From contig CM065295.1 in NCBI GenBank assembly GCA_032871835.1, forward strand, positions 65,345,687-65,409,686: 64,000 bases of DNA, written 5' to 3'. This DNA comes from Dipteronia dyeriana. Taxonomy: Eukaryota > Streptophyta > Magnoliopsida > Sapindales > Sapindaceae. Shown here in pieces: positions 38,019-49,430 of the stretch (position 1 is its first letter; each line of letters starts with the position of its first letter). The notes beneath the pieces are model-generated. The model worked only from the letters and a program-made list of their open reading frames with translations. It had not been told where the DNA came from and did not search any database. Both the position numbers and the translations under genes were made by a program.

Positions 38019-38265
38019 TTTAATGTGCAATAATTTGCCCACAGTTTTTCTTTAAAAAAAAAACGTTTGACAAAATAAAAAAAAAAACTGATTCTTTTTT
38101 GTGTTTTATTTTTGTTTTTGATTTTGTCAAAAAATATATATATATATATATATCAATCTTTCTCCTGCACTACCGTGTTATATATATAATAGTAGAAATA
38201 GTGAAATATGTCATCTTTTTTTTATGTGTGTTGTAATGATGTCACCGTTTTAATAACTTAAGTTT
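37198..38265. repeat. ~0.54-kb tandem duplication
   Basis: Copy 1 (37,198-37,746) and copy 2 (37,747-38,265) are almost identical outside microsatellites. Both start TGCAAAATTTGCCCAGAG and end GTCACCGTTTTAATAACTTA. Within each, the segment GTGAACCACGCCCACAAGAA is itself repeated twice; copy 2 has CACTAGAAG in one instance. Confidence 0.9.
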
Positions 38266-39365
38266 AAAATGCACCTATTATGGTGAACTACCCGAACTAC
38301 CCAAATTACCCTTAAATAATCTATTTTTATTCTCATTGTGCTTCTATCTACACTTTGAAAACGATAACTCCTCTCTCTCCAAAATAGTTGTCTGAAAATC
38401 GATCTACAACTCATCTCTCTTCAAAAAACTTGTCTCTCTTCAGATTCTGTTAAAAAAAATAATATATGTTTGTGATATTCTTTTATACATTGTCATATAT
38501 TTCTGTGTGATTTAACAATGTATCAATTCGTTATGATTTGTTGTCTCAATCTTTGTATGAACATGTATGAACATTTAGCCTCCAGATTCTGTTCGAGACT
38601 TTTTTAAAATACTTCGAGCCTTTTTTATCAGTGTCCGAGCTATTTTGATATGATTCTGAGTTTTTTTATACTCTTTCGAGTTTTTTTTTTATTTGTCTCC
38701 GAGTTTTTTTGTCAGAAAAGCTCGAATCAAGTAAAAAAAAGCTCGAACACTAAACAAAAAAACTCGAACCTATTAAAAAAGCTCGGGCACTTGGTAAAAA
38801 AACTCGATTCCAGCTTTTTTTCCAAGTGCCCGAGCTTTTTTTAATGGGTTCGAGCTTTTTTACCAAGTGTCCTAGCTTTTTTACCAAGTGCCCGAGCTTT
38901 TTTTACTGGGTTCGAGCTTTTTTGCTAAGTGCCCGAGCTTTTTTTAATGGGTTCGAGTTTTTTTACCAAGTGCCCGAGCTTTTTTTTAACTTGGCAAAAA
39001 AGCTCGAACTCATTAAAAGAAGCTCGGGCACTTGGTAAAAAAGCTTGAGACTTTTACTGGGTTCGAGACTTTTACTAAAGACTCTGAGCCTTTTGTAATT
39101 ATATTTCGAACATATTAAGTACTGACTAGAAAAAAAAACTCGACCCCCGAATGCGTCTGCGTAGCGCCTGAGTTTCAATAAAACTTTCTCTCTCTATTTC
39201 ATAACTCTCACTATAAAAAAATAAATGAAAGATTCTGATGAAACAACTATTGGGGGCATTTTTGTTCGTTCTCCATAATAGGTGTCTTTTAAAGATAAGC
39301 TATAAAAGCAGTGATAGTGTTGAAACGTCACCTCCAAAAAGTGCTATTTATTTTTTGAGCCCTAT
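38190..39365. mobile_element. TIR element with ~90-bp imperfect inverted ends (Mutator-like?)
   Basis: AAAATGCACCTATTATGG (38,266-38,283) pairs with CCATAATAGGTGTCTTTT (39,273-39,290). The similarity extends outward for about another 60-70 bp on both sides. Long TIRs suggest a Mutator-like non-autonomous element, but no 9-bp target duplication could be fixed because the left flank is (TA)n. It sits only in the 5' LTR, so it inserted after the retroelement. It carries no transposase; its interior is an inverted minisatellite. Confidence 0.6.
38580..39065. repeat. Inverted minisatellite of GAGCTTTTTT units
   Basis: Units alternate CCAAGTGCCCGAGCTTTTTT and AATGGGTTCGAGCTTTTTT, about 42 bp per pair. 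The blocks run degenerate forward (38,580-38,720), reverse complement (38,720-38,805), forward (38,810-38,990), reverse complement (38,990-39,055), so the region can fold into long hairpins. The short open frames on both strands follow from the repeat and are not genes. Confidence 0.9.
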
Positions 39366-39826
39366 ATAGTATGTGTATCAAGTATTTACATCCTATGTAA
39401 ATTCTTCTTTTGATTAATGTTTCATGTACACACCAATTTACATTCAATGTAATCTCTTGTGTTATTAATTGATATATATCTTTTATTTATCCTTTTTAAA
39501 TATATCTAATATATTAAAAGTAATAATAAGTATTTTAAATTTAAACTTAAATTCAAATACTTAGATAAATGATTTAGTAAAAATAAAATAATCCTATTAT
39601 TTTATCTTCACCTAAATCCATATATCAACTAACACCTCCAATTAATAGTTAATTAATAATTAATAATTTATCAATATAATTAAATAATCTAATTATTTAA
39701 TTAATTTAACTATTAACATTCATTAATTAAATAATCTCATTATTCAATTAATTCCCGAATAAATACAATTAATTGGACAATCCAATTAATTAACCGTGAC
39801 CCTTGTTACCTAAATCAATCGAGCTA

Positions 39827-40260
39827 GCAAGGGGACCTAATGGACCCACAGTATTTTGAGCTCCAATAATTCTCGAAATCATTAATTAAACTCTTTAATT
39901 AATATTCTTTGATTATTGACTTCAGTGTTATTCCACTAAAAACCCGAAGCTGCACTCTCTCAACTGTAGACGTTTTTACATAGACCGATACAATTCGGCG
40001 TCCATCAATATAGTTATTACACACGGTGTGATCCTTCATAATAGCAAGGGGATCTAATGGACCCACAGTATTTTGAGCTCCAATAATCCTCGAAATCATT
40101 AATTAAACTCTTTAATTAATATTCTTTGATTATTGACTCCGATGTTATTCTACTAAAAACTCGAAGCTGCACTCTCTCAACTGTAGACGCTTTTACATAG
40201 ACCGATACAACTCGGTGTCCATCGATATAGTTATTACACATTGTGTGATCCTTCACAATA
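39827..40260. repeat. 217-bp tandem duplication in the 5' LTR
   Basis: GCAAGGGGACCTAATGG at 39,827 and GCAAGGGGATCTAATGG at 40,044 start two adjacent copies. The 3' LTR has a single copy (about 30,195-30,410). Confidence 0.85.
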
Positions 40261-41034
40261 CTTCATAACTAGAGCTGGGTCGTAATATCCGTTATACCTC
40301 TCTAATTACATATATCCTTTAAGTACCATTGATTCTCTAATGGACAATAAATCCTATTTCCTTACGGAATTAGGAGAGCACTCATATTGTCCACGACCCG
40401 AATCAACCCTTAAAGGAATTATCGTCTACTTCTCACAAGAAGGAGTGGATTCCACTATTGTGTACAAATCTTCCCAACCACAAGCCAAACCGCAATCCCA
40501 ACATATGGAGCATATTGATCGAGAACTGCATCCGACCTCACCCATGGTATATCAAAGACCGCGATTTAACCTGAAGGAGTCGATAAGACACTCAGGATTA
40601 AAATCACCCATATATAGCCATCATTAGTTGATATATATGAATCTCATCGGTAAACGGATTTTGGTGAGAGATTCATATAGAGCATGACCCAGTCCTATAT
40701 GATCACATCATACAAGGTGTCTCCATTCATATATCTCATATGAATGATTCAGGATAGAATCATCGTATATTACAGAATGGACTGCAGCTATAGATTAACC
40801 ACAAATAAAGTACCCAACCTTATTTGCTATCTATGGACTCTTTAGATTGCATGTCTTTTACTGTATCCATATGTATATGACACTCATATACACGGTTCGA
40901 GATTACATCCGGCAATCTTGGATGTTAAATATATGCACAAGTTATACAACACAACAAGAATGAATTGAACATTTCCTTTTATTTATTTCATAAATCCATT
41001 TACAAATTACATCTTTAGGGTATAAACCCCAACA

Positions 41035-42093
41035 CATCAATCATTTAATCTTGGACTCTGGTGATTCTTTTAAAGTTCCAGCAATCTTGCAAACAACGTC
41101 TTTAAAATTTGTTATGGTTAATATTTGTAACTCGTAATTCCAAAAACAAATCTGATAGGTATCTGGAAATAGAAAGTAACAATACAAGAAAACAACACTT
41201 TAGAAAATAGTGTATGAATCAAGACTCGTGTTTCATACGGTGTCCTTAAGACAATTTCGTTTGACAACACCGTTGCGTATTAGGCGATTGTCTCCCAAGA
41301 TACAACGAATCAACAGTGGTAGGTATAAGCACCCACCACTACCAGCGAACGCAAACCGAGTTTAAACTTACCAAGAAAACAGAGAAAAAGAATATGAATT
41401 CGACTGCTCGAAATTAAATGTATTTCGCTTCGTTAACTTTATGAACGGAATACTATGGCTTTTAAATAGCCAAACTGAAGCACTAGAGTTTGGGGATTAA
41501 TTTTGGTAAATTCATTTTTGATTTAATAAGGAAATAATTTAATTAGATAATATTCTCCAAAGAGATTTACTTCTTATTAAAACCGATTATGTATTCTTAG
41601 TGATCAAGTAAGAAACTAGATTCCAAACAATTAAAGCTTTCCTTATTCATCACAATAAAAAAAACGTTGATTTAGGGAAGTGGCAAAAGGTCAACTAGAC
41701 TCTCACGGTCCAATCGGAGTGGCATTCGTGCCGGCAGGTCGCGCCCACACACGAGTCGTGCATTCGAAGGTTAGGGGTCCATGATTTGCACCCCCATGCG
41801 CACGAGAGAGAGACTCTATGCCACACATGTTGATAGCTCATATCACGCATTCACTTATAAACTACATATAAATGAAGCATAAGCAATGTGGGATTCATTT
41901 TAATCCTTACACAATGGGTTCACTTTAAGACTCAATTTCTCATTCACCCATTAACCATTTTGTGGATTTGGGTATACCATTTCGAAGTTCTCACGGAGGA
42001 GAATTCGAATCCACTTTAATCTTCCAATTTTATGGAATTTATCATACTCAATTTTTACTCTCAAATTGAGAGTTAGTCACAAAATTTCCAACA
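41035..42093 (-). repeat. LTR of an older copia element
   Basis: On the minus strand the LTR starts TGTTGGAAATTTTGTG at 42,093 and is preceded by a polypurine tract ATATGGGGGAT. It continues to the insertion point of the younger copia element and probably resumes below 29,300, ending near 29,259 (CTGATTCAACA on the minus strand). The far end is an inference from the TG...CA rule only. Confidence 0.55.
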
Positions 42094-43080
42094 ATCCCCC
42101 ATATGAATGAAATTGACCTGGGAGACATAAAGAAGATGTTTGGTAAGTTCAATCGGTCGAAACCTGCATAGGATAGGTAGGTGTTACCCTTTGAACCTTC
42201 CCTTGTAAAGGTGTGCTTACTTTACTGACTAAACAGTAGATGTGATATCCTTGAACTGTTCTGCCGTTTTGTGTAAACGATCATACACCTTACACAGGTA
42301 TCTTCCAGACCCGATTTGGTTCTCATTTTTATGTTCGTTTTGGCCATAAACATGCGTCTGGTTTTGTGAGAGTCTCTGGAGAATATAGCCCTTCACTATT
42401 CTCTTTTAAAAATGGCCTCACTTCTCTTCACATAGGTGATTTCTTAATTAAGAGTAACCCGTTTTACTCTGCTCGAATTTCCATAGCTAGGAATTTTGAC
42501 GCATAAGAATCATTAAAAACATAGTTTAACCTTTTTCCAATGTGCATCACTGTTTCATCATAGGAATGGACTTGAGAGTAACCCCCACAGTGATCCAACT
42601 GATTCTTACAACTTGGTTGTCCCATCGAACCTAGATCTTGGGATCTCTAGTCAACTAGGTTGGGTGTCCATTGTATCGACCTTTTATCTAATGGGCTTTA
42701 GTCTCATTCCTCTCGATGATGTCTCAACTAATTCTTTGTTTAACCCTTTAGTTAGCGGATCCCCGCAATGTTATCTTTTGACCTTACATAGTCAATAGTA
42801 ATAATCTCAGTTGAAATTAATTGTCTAATGGTATTATGTATTCGACGTATATGTCTAGACTTCCCATTATACATGTTGCTCTGTGCTCTTCCTATTGTTG
42901 ATTGACTATCACAGTGAATGCAAATCGCCGGCACAAGCTTTGGCCATCTTGGAATATCTTCTAAGAATTTGTGTAGTCATTCAGCCTCCTCACCACATTT
43001 ATCTAATGTTATAAGCAACAAACTCACGGAACTAGTCTCGCTAGCCTTATAGTCACAGAAATCTACTATAAAATAATTTA
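42094..43080 (-). pseudogene. Copia RNase H C-terminus, truncated remnant
   Basis: On the minus strand TLDKCGEEAE, LHKFLEDIPRWPK, CIHCDSQSTIGRAQ and TIDYVRSKDNIAG appear in order, typical of the end of copia RNase H. A stop splits AE and LH, and another stop follows IAGIR. Nothing of the polyprotein is readable above about 43,080, so the element is truncated. Its 3' LTR follows at once. Confidence 0.85.
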
Positions 43081-43434
43081 ATTACATCCGAGTTGACAAC
43101 CTAATCACTCTTCTCAAGAGTCATAATTTATATATATATATACTCTCGGACCTTTTATTGTTACTCTTGACACATACTTGTACAACCACCGTCTAAAGCT
43201 ACAAGACTTGAACTCAAGAAGAGAGAAATACGTCTAAGTAAACATGTATATGAATCTTAAATGCAAAATATGGTAGACTAACAGAAGATGCTTAATTATA
43301 TGTAGATATAAATACCAAAAACTCTAATTATTAGCTAAACCACAACAATCTCTATAACTTCAAAATATATACATCAAGTGGGTGTTTGTTTTTTGGGTCT
43401 GAAATCTTAAATGGTTTGAAATGACCTTTAAGAA

Positions 43435-44915
43435 TTAGGGGTGTTTGTTTTTTCCATAAATGGTCTGAAATGCTCGTTTAGATTTCTGGTTTGTTTTTTC
43501 TAGACATCTGAAATCTGGAAAGACATAAAAAAGTATCTGAAATTAAAAGGTCAGGAATTCTAGCTGAAGACTAAAATGTTGTATGTGTCTGAAATCTTTT
43601 AAAAAAAATTCTTCCTAAAATAACCTCGCACAAGTTTCATTCCAATTATATCACCCCTGTATAAAACTAATGTTCAGCATAAAACCATTTCACTTTATGG
43701 ATTACCCAGCAAAGACAAATAAATAACTGGAAAAAAAAATAATGATAATAAAAAGAATAATGGAATACCAACCAAAACTCTTGAATGGCAGCTACTTAAA
43801 ACAAACGCTAAATAATATCCATGTATTGAGGAAGAAAGAGGGGATTGAAAAAAATAATGATAATAAAAAAATCAACCAATATCTCAAAGTCTCCATGGAA
43901 CTCCTTCCCCATCAAACTCCTCACCATCACCGGAACTTGCACTACCCGTCTCTGATCCCATCCTCACGTGTGCATCTGATACCGTTGTCACTCCCCCAAC
44001 GATGAACTCGTACATATTAATCTCCTACACTTAGGAAGAATCTAGAATCTCAAATCTTTTGATGAATTTGATTTTTTTTTTCAGGAGAGATTAGGGAGAA
44101 TAAGAGAAGGCGAGATGTTAGAGAGAGACCATGAGTTAGATAGGTTTTGTTTGTAGAGAAAGAGGCGATGTTGGGATAGTGAGATTCTTTTTTTATTCAA
44201 ATAATTTTATCTATACCGACTATTTTTAATTATGTCTCATCAAAATGATTTAATTTCTTTAAACACACATTTTATTAAATTTAAAAAAAAATGATTTTTG
44301 TTTTAATTACTGAATGTAAAAAATATTTTATTTGATTACTACAAAAAAAAATACACTATGAATTGAAAGTTTATTATTAATAGTATAATGCCTATTAATA
44401 GTGTAATGGTATGGATGTCAAATTACAGGTTTTCAGATGTTGTGTTTTCAAAAAACAAACAACTTAATGGTCCGTCCTCTAAACGTTTTTCAGTTGATGT
44501 TTTTCGAAAATAAAAATGAAAACGAAAACAGTGTTTTTTTGTTTCAGTTTTGAATTCAGAAAACGCGTATGGTAGCATATACTGAAAGCTGTATTTTGAA
44601 AATGAAAACGGAAAAAACGCGTCTGGTAGGTTAACCGAAAACTATCAAAAATTGAAATATCAATTGTGGCATTTTGTTTAATATTATTACAATTATAAAC
44701 AAATTGATTACATAATTAACCAATATAATTTTTGTATTGTAATTTTTAAATTAAATAAAAGTAACAAATAAAAAATTAATTCAAAAAACATATTAAAAAA
44801 TGAATTAATCAAAACTAAACTCTTAAATTATAAATAAATAATTATATATTATATATTATTACATTTATATTATATTATAAATATACATAAAATATATTAT
44901 TTTATAATAAATAAT

Positions 44916-44959
<44 letters not shown>

Positions 44960-45461
44960 ATGAATACTTTTAGTTCTAGTTGGAAATAAATTATTTTGTA
45001 ATATATATATATATTATATGAGGGGCACTTTGGTTATTTGAAAATCTTGTCTCGTCTTGTCCCAACCATATGAAACGTATAATAGTATAATTAATAGTTT
45101 AAAAAATGATTTTTTTTATATAAAAAAAAGTGAAAAACAAAATGAAAAAAAAAACAAGTATTTTATGTTTTTCAAATCTTTAACTTTTAACACTGGTTTT
45201 GTTTTTCATTTTTTTTTTTGAAAAATAAAATGAAAAAAGGTTAACGAACGCTTTTTCGAAATCATTTTTGAAAAATAAAAATGAAAACGGACTGAAAAAC
45301 GGCTGCAGGACGGGACCTACTTTTTCATTTAGATTTTAGATTCAGAAAAACAAACATGTTATCTAGACTTCAGATTCCAGACCTATTCAGATTTCAGTAA
45401 AATTCGGACCTATTTATATTTCAGACAAAACAAACAAACAATAAAAACAAACATCGCCTTA
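43435..45461. mobile_element. Tourist/PIF-like element A nested in B
   Basis: The element spans 43,438-45,458. Ends GGGGTGTTTGTTTTTT and AAAAACAAACATCGCC are inverted repeats, and both flanks are TTA (43,435-43,437; 45,459-45,461), the preferred PIF/Harbinger target. Its sequence is a relative of B. It is about 2.0 kb because it contains a further insertion of 849 bp. Confidence 0.7.
44469..45317. mobile_element. TIR element C nested in A
   Basis: The left end GGTCCGTCCTCTAAACGTTT and right end (complement) GGTCCCGTCCTGCAGCCGTT share GGTCC(C)GTCCT and CGTTTTTCAG. The uninterrupted relative in B reads AACTTAACTTTTT across the site, while A reads AACTTAAT before and TACTTTTT after, so a worn 3-bp (TAA/TAC) duplication is plausible. 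It has an internal (TA)n at 44,921-44,952 and no coding sequence. Confidence 0.65.
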
Positions 45462-46521
45462 TTGTTTATTTTTTAAAGGTATATGGAATCTGAAAAAAAA
45501 AAATGTAAACTACTTCTGAAACGAAAAAGTTGGAAGTTTTAGTTGAAATCTGAAGTCTTTTGATATGAAATTATTTATAAAAAAAAAATTACCCAAAATA
45601 CCATCTCACAATCACATTATAACCGGTTACCCACCTACTAACAAAAACACGATTTTTAGTTCAACAACAGCGACATCATCAACAGGCATGTCTTCTTTTC
45701 CAAAATCCATCTCCTTCCATTCTCTCTCCTCTCTGCACCACCTATCAGCTTTACCACCACCTCTTTATAATCAACCAAAACACACAACCCTTCTCGTAGA
45801 GACCTATCATAAACACCACACACTCAGAACTGTGATAGTTGATTCAAAGGCTTTGGCATGAACACTCTTGCCCTTTCTTCAACACGATGGAGAATGGAGA
45901 TTGGACCAAAGAACAATTTTGGGCTCTCATCAAATTCTACACACACAAAAAATGCCTTAAGGTTCACTCAAATCCTCCATGTATTTTATTCTTCTATTCT
46001 CTTCTTATTTAAACACTAAATGTTGTAAAAATTATTTGTGGGTTATTATCTTTTCGTTAATTTACTATTGTAAAAATTGATTCTTGAGGATATTTGAACA
46101 GGTTTTTGATACGTGAAAGAAAATATAAAAATCTCGAATCAATGATTCAACCGTAAGAAGATTATTATGTTGCTAGGTGAAGATGGTTTGATGGAAGAAC
46201 CTGTAAATTCTCCGGGAAATAAAGGGTCATGGTATTAGACCTTAATTTGGCACCAAAAATTGATGAGTGAATATAAAATATATTTCATTTTAATACCGTA
46301 AAAAATTTAAATTATAATTTAAAGTGTATTATTAATAATGTAATGCATATCACCATTGATAATGTAAGGTTATGAATGTCAAATTCTAGATTTTCAGATG
46401 TTATTTAAAAAAAAAACAACTTAACTTTTTAATTCAGATTTTAGATATAGAAAAACAAACATATTGTTTAAGTTTTAGATTTCTGACCTGTTTAGATTGC
46501 AAATAAAAAACAAACACCACC

Positions 46522-48130
46522 TACAGTAAGGGGAAAAACCATAAACTTTTTTTTGGATGGACTCCTATAAAATAATTTTGTTTTTAAAAGTCATACTATT
46601 TAAAATTAAACAATATTTTTCATTTTATTGGTGAATTTTGACGTACGAAAGAATTTTCATTAATTAAACTAATATGTAGGCCTAGCTGAAAAAACTGACA
46701 AAATATTTTTTGAAACTAAAAAAATTTGACAAATTAATAGTAAATCTTTCAAAAACAACGCTATTTCAACTATTTACCTTTAAATACAAAATTGAAAGAT
46801 AAAAATTAAAGAAGTTATAAGATATGACATTGTAGCAGTTGGAGAAAAGAAACAGATGTATTGAGAGCCTACCGTCGTCGTAATCTTCTCATTTCAATAT
46901 TTTAATATTTAAAGACTTAAATGGGATCTTATAGAATTTTTAATGTTTATATAGGTCCAAAAGAAATTACATAAAAAATGGGCCTTTTAAATTTGTAATC
47001 CTAAAAGGATGGATGTGTTTTAATAGGCCTGTTAAAGAGTTTGAGTATAATGAGCCTGTTAAAGAGTGGGTATAATGGGTCTGCTTTTTTTAAGAGTAAC
47101 GATAATAATATCCATTAAAAATTGTATCTACACCTCTTTCGTAATCAGACCCATAAATTTTTTTAAATTTTTTTAATTTATAAATAAACTCTACTTAATA
47201 CCAAAAATACTCTTTCTTTAATTATACTGTATTGTATTTTTGTGAGTACACAACACATATAACTGTTATTATATTATTTAATTAGTTTTATTATTATTTC
47301 TAATTTTGTTGTTATCTATAATTCTCTTACTATTTTTTCTCTTCCATACTTCTTTTCTCATCTCGGTTTTTTTCGAAATCAAACTCCATTTGTTGTTATT
47401 TATTTTTTGATAAAAAAATAATTTAAAGATTTATTTTATTAAAAACCACTTTCTATTTGAGAGAGTTGTAGGGATGCAAAATATGTGACATGTCCCAATT
47501 GATGAGGAAATAGATGTGTTAAATGATATTTAATAAAAAAAAATGTTTGTTCGATAAAATTGAAGAACATCTAAAATTGATAAATAAATAAAAAGTCTAT
47601 AGTGTGTTAGAAAGAAATAAAAAAATATAGATAATATAGTTAATTTAAAATTCTATTTATATACGATTTTGCTCTTCTAATAAAAATAATTAAAATTAAT
47701 TTAAAACTTACATTTTCACCGCCAAATTTGTCTCATGATTTTGATTCATTTTCCATACTTAACAATCAATTTGTATTTCCTTAAAAGAGAATGAAAATAT
47801 ATTTAAAAAAGAATATAGGGTTTATTAAAATGGAAAGAGTTTTTATCATATATGTTAATATCAAACCATTAATAGAAATTTTTTTTTACAAAAGATTAAA
47901 ATAGAAAACTAATTAATAATTATTGGTAGGTGTACTAACAAGCAATTAGTCATCTTAGTAGTTTTACACAAGGGTATTATTGGATTTTAAAACATACTAT
48001 TTTAGGGTTTACATACAGTTATTAATAGGTGTAAATATCGTCACTCTTATTTAATTATTTTGGGCTATTAAAGCCCAGCCCAACCAGACCCAAATCCTCC
48101 TCTGATTGAAGATGGACTCTTGACAATAAA
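46522..48130. other. AT-rich intergenic DNA, no gene seen
   Basis: No recognisable protein. CCTGTTAAAGAGT followed by GTATAATG occurs twice in tandem near 47,029-47,070. The rest is A/T-rich single-copy-looking sequence. Confidence 0.4.
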
Positions 48131-49430
48131 AGAACAATAAATGAGTTGAGATGATGTTTTTACCTAACACATTGAGAAATGATGAAGACTCATGAATGTA
48201 ATGCTCTAAATGCACATGGATTTGGATCTTTAGGGATGGAGTATCTCACTGTAGGAACCATAATATCCCTCTACAAACCCAGGTGTTTGAATTATGTAGA
48301 GTTCTTAATGAAAGGAAGAGAAAGAGATGTACTGTTATAAGTATGGAACACACATTCTCCACATTGGTATGATATTGTCCACTTTGGACCTAAGTCCACA
48401 CCGATTTGCTTTTGGGACACTTCCCAAAAGGCCTCATACCAATAGAGGTTATTTTCATACTTATATACCCAAGATCATCCCCATGTCTAGTCAATGTGGG
48501 ACTTTGGTTGCACACCTAACAATTCTCCCCTTGAACAAAGGACCATTATCATATTTCGGTCCGAGCCTCCCCTCAAGCTATCATCCATCTGTCAATGCTA
48601 AGAGAAGCACTCCATCGAGGTCATTACTCTCCACCGCGTCGGAGCACACGCCTTACGTGAAGCACTGGATCATCGCCTGCTTTGAAAGCTAACATCACAG
48701 ACCCATCAGGAGCTACCTGGGGGCTACCACCTCTTGGTTTGGTTCGGCTACGACTAGTTAAGTCTAAGGGTCGGCTCTGATACCACTTTTTATAAGTACG
48801 AAACTCACACTTTCTACATTGGTATGATATTGTCCACTTTGAGTCTAATTCCACACAGATTTTCTCTTGGGACACTTCTCAACCAATAAAGGTGGTTTTT
48901 ATACTTATATACAAAAGATCATCTCCATATCTAGCCAATGTGAAACTTTAGTTGCACATCCAACATGTACATAAAAAAAGTCCTGTCAAAATGCAGTCGT
49001 TTTGGAGAAATGCGTGCAACTGCGGTCAAAATCTATCTGTAAAGACCGTATAACCTCTCAAATAGCGGTCCTACATCATAGAATTCTCTATAAACAAAAT
49101 GCAGTCGACATCTAGAGTCACCAACCACAAGACTAGTGACCGTAAAACTTATTGGAATTAAATTACATTCAACATTTCTGTCTCTAACTGTATAACACTA
49201 ACCACAAATCTCCTTGGAGGGAAATTACGGTCAATATGTGCTCCCAGACTACAGAACAGTAAAGTGGCCAAGAGAATAGAAGAGAAGGAAATGAGCACTC
49301 TCAAGCAGTTTAACACACGAACTAATAAGCATGATGTGCAAGTGTGAAATTTGTATGATGCACACTAAAAAGAGAACACAAAATTTATGTCGGCAGCCAA
49401 GAGATATAAATAACCGAGAGAAAATAGAAA
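48131..49430 (-). mobile_element. LTR fragment related to the 9.3-10.5 kb LTR, host of the TRIM
   Basis: After removing the TRIM, the flanks share words with the 9.3-10.5 kb copy in the same orientation: a GATGAAGACTCATG-type segment near 48,181 and, at the far side, TGCGGTC motifs and GTGCAAGTGTGAAATTTG with ATGCACACTAAAAAG (49,339-49,372), compared with GTGCAAGTGTGAAG and ATGCACACAAAAAG at 10,385-10,422. Divergence is high and the termini are not defined. Confidence 0.4.
48328..48970 (-). mobile_element. Complete TRIM (miniature LTR retroelement)
   Basis: The element spans 48,333-48,965 (633 bp), minus orientation, with identical 5-bp flanks TGTAC (48,328-48,332; 48,966-48,970). The 3' LTR is 48,333-48,521 and the 5' LTR is 48,788-48,965. 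Both contain CATTGGTATGATATTGTCCA and share TG/CA ends, except that the inner 5' LTR terminus reads TT. A perfect primer-binding site TGGTATCAGAGCC (48,773-48,785) is two bases from the 5' LTR, and a polypurine tract CAAGGGGAGAAT adjoins the 3' LTR. The 266-bp interior is non-coding, so it depends on proteins from other elements. Confidence 0.92.

Larger units (their letters stand above)
36637..41034 (-). repeat. 5' LTR of the copia element, expanded to 4.4 kb
   Basis: The extra length relative to the 3' LTR comes from longer (TA)n tracts, a ~0.54-kb tandem duplication (37,198-38,265), an inserted TIR element (about 38,190-39,365) and a 217-bp tandem duplication (39,827-40,260). Confidence 0.85.
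29300..41039 (-). mobile_element. Ty1/copia LTR retrotransposon, decayed, with unequal LTRs
   Basis: The element spans 29,305-41,034 in minus orientation. Both LTRs begin TGTTGGGGTTTATACCC (ending at 31,189 and 41,034 on the plus strand). A polypurine tract AAGTGGGAGAT adjoins the 3' LTR. A primer-binding site close to TTGGTATAAGAGCC lies at 36,617-36,630, two bases from the presumed 5' LTR end at 36,637. CATCA occurs just outside both ends (29,300-29,304 and 41,035-41,039), fitting a 5-bp target duplication. Gag, protease, integrase, reverse transcriptase and RNase H follow in copia order but are broken. Confidence 0.9.
43378..46521. mobile_element. Tourist/PIF-like element B (outermost of a nest)
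   Basis: The left end GTGGGTGTTTGTTTTTT and right end AAAAAACAAACACCACC are inverted repeats. Element A is inserted 60 bp inside the left end. Removing A restores a continuous sequence similar to A itself, including CAGATTTTAGAT, CAAATTCTAGATTTTCAGAT and repeated TGTAATG words. A flanking 3-bp duplication is not convincing. The interior around 45,886-45,950 could encode MENGDWTKEQFWALIKFY, weakly reminiscent of the Myb/SANT-like ORF1 of PIF/Harbinger elements. Confidence 0.6.

Noticed and set aside
38640..39060. GAGC-rich array considered as a CRISPR-like repeat
   Set aside because: There are no unique spacers of constant length, the units alternate orientation, and the context is a plant transposon.
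48624..48875. 83-codon minus-strand frame in the TRIM
   Set aside because: It crosses the primer-binding site and LTR boundary of a non-coding miniature element, so it cannot be a conserved gene.
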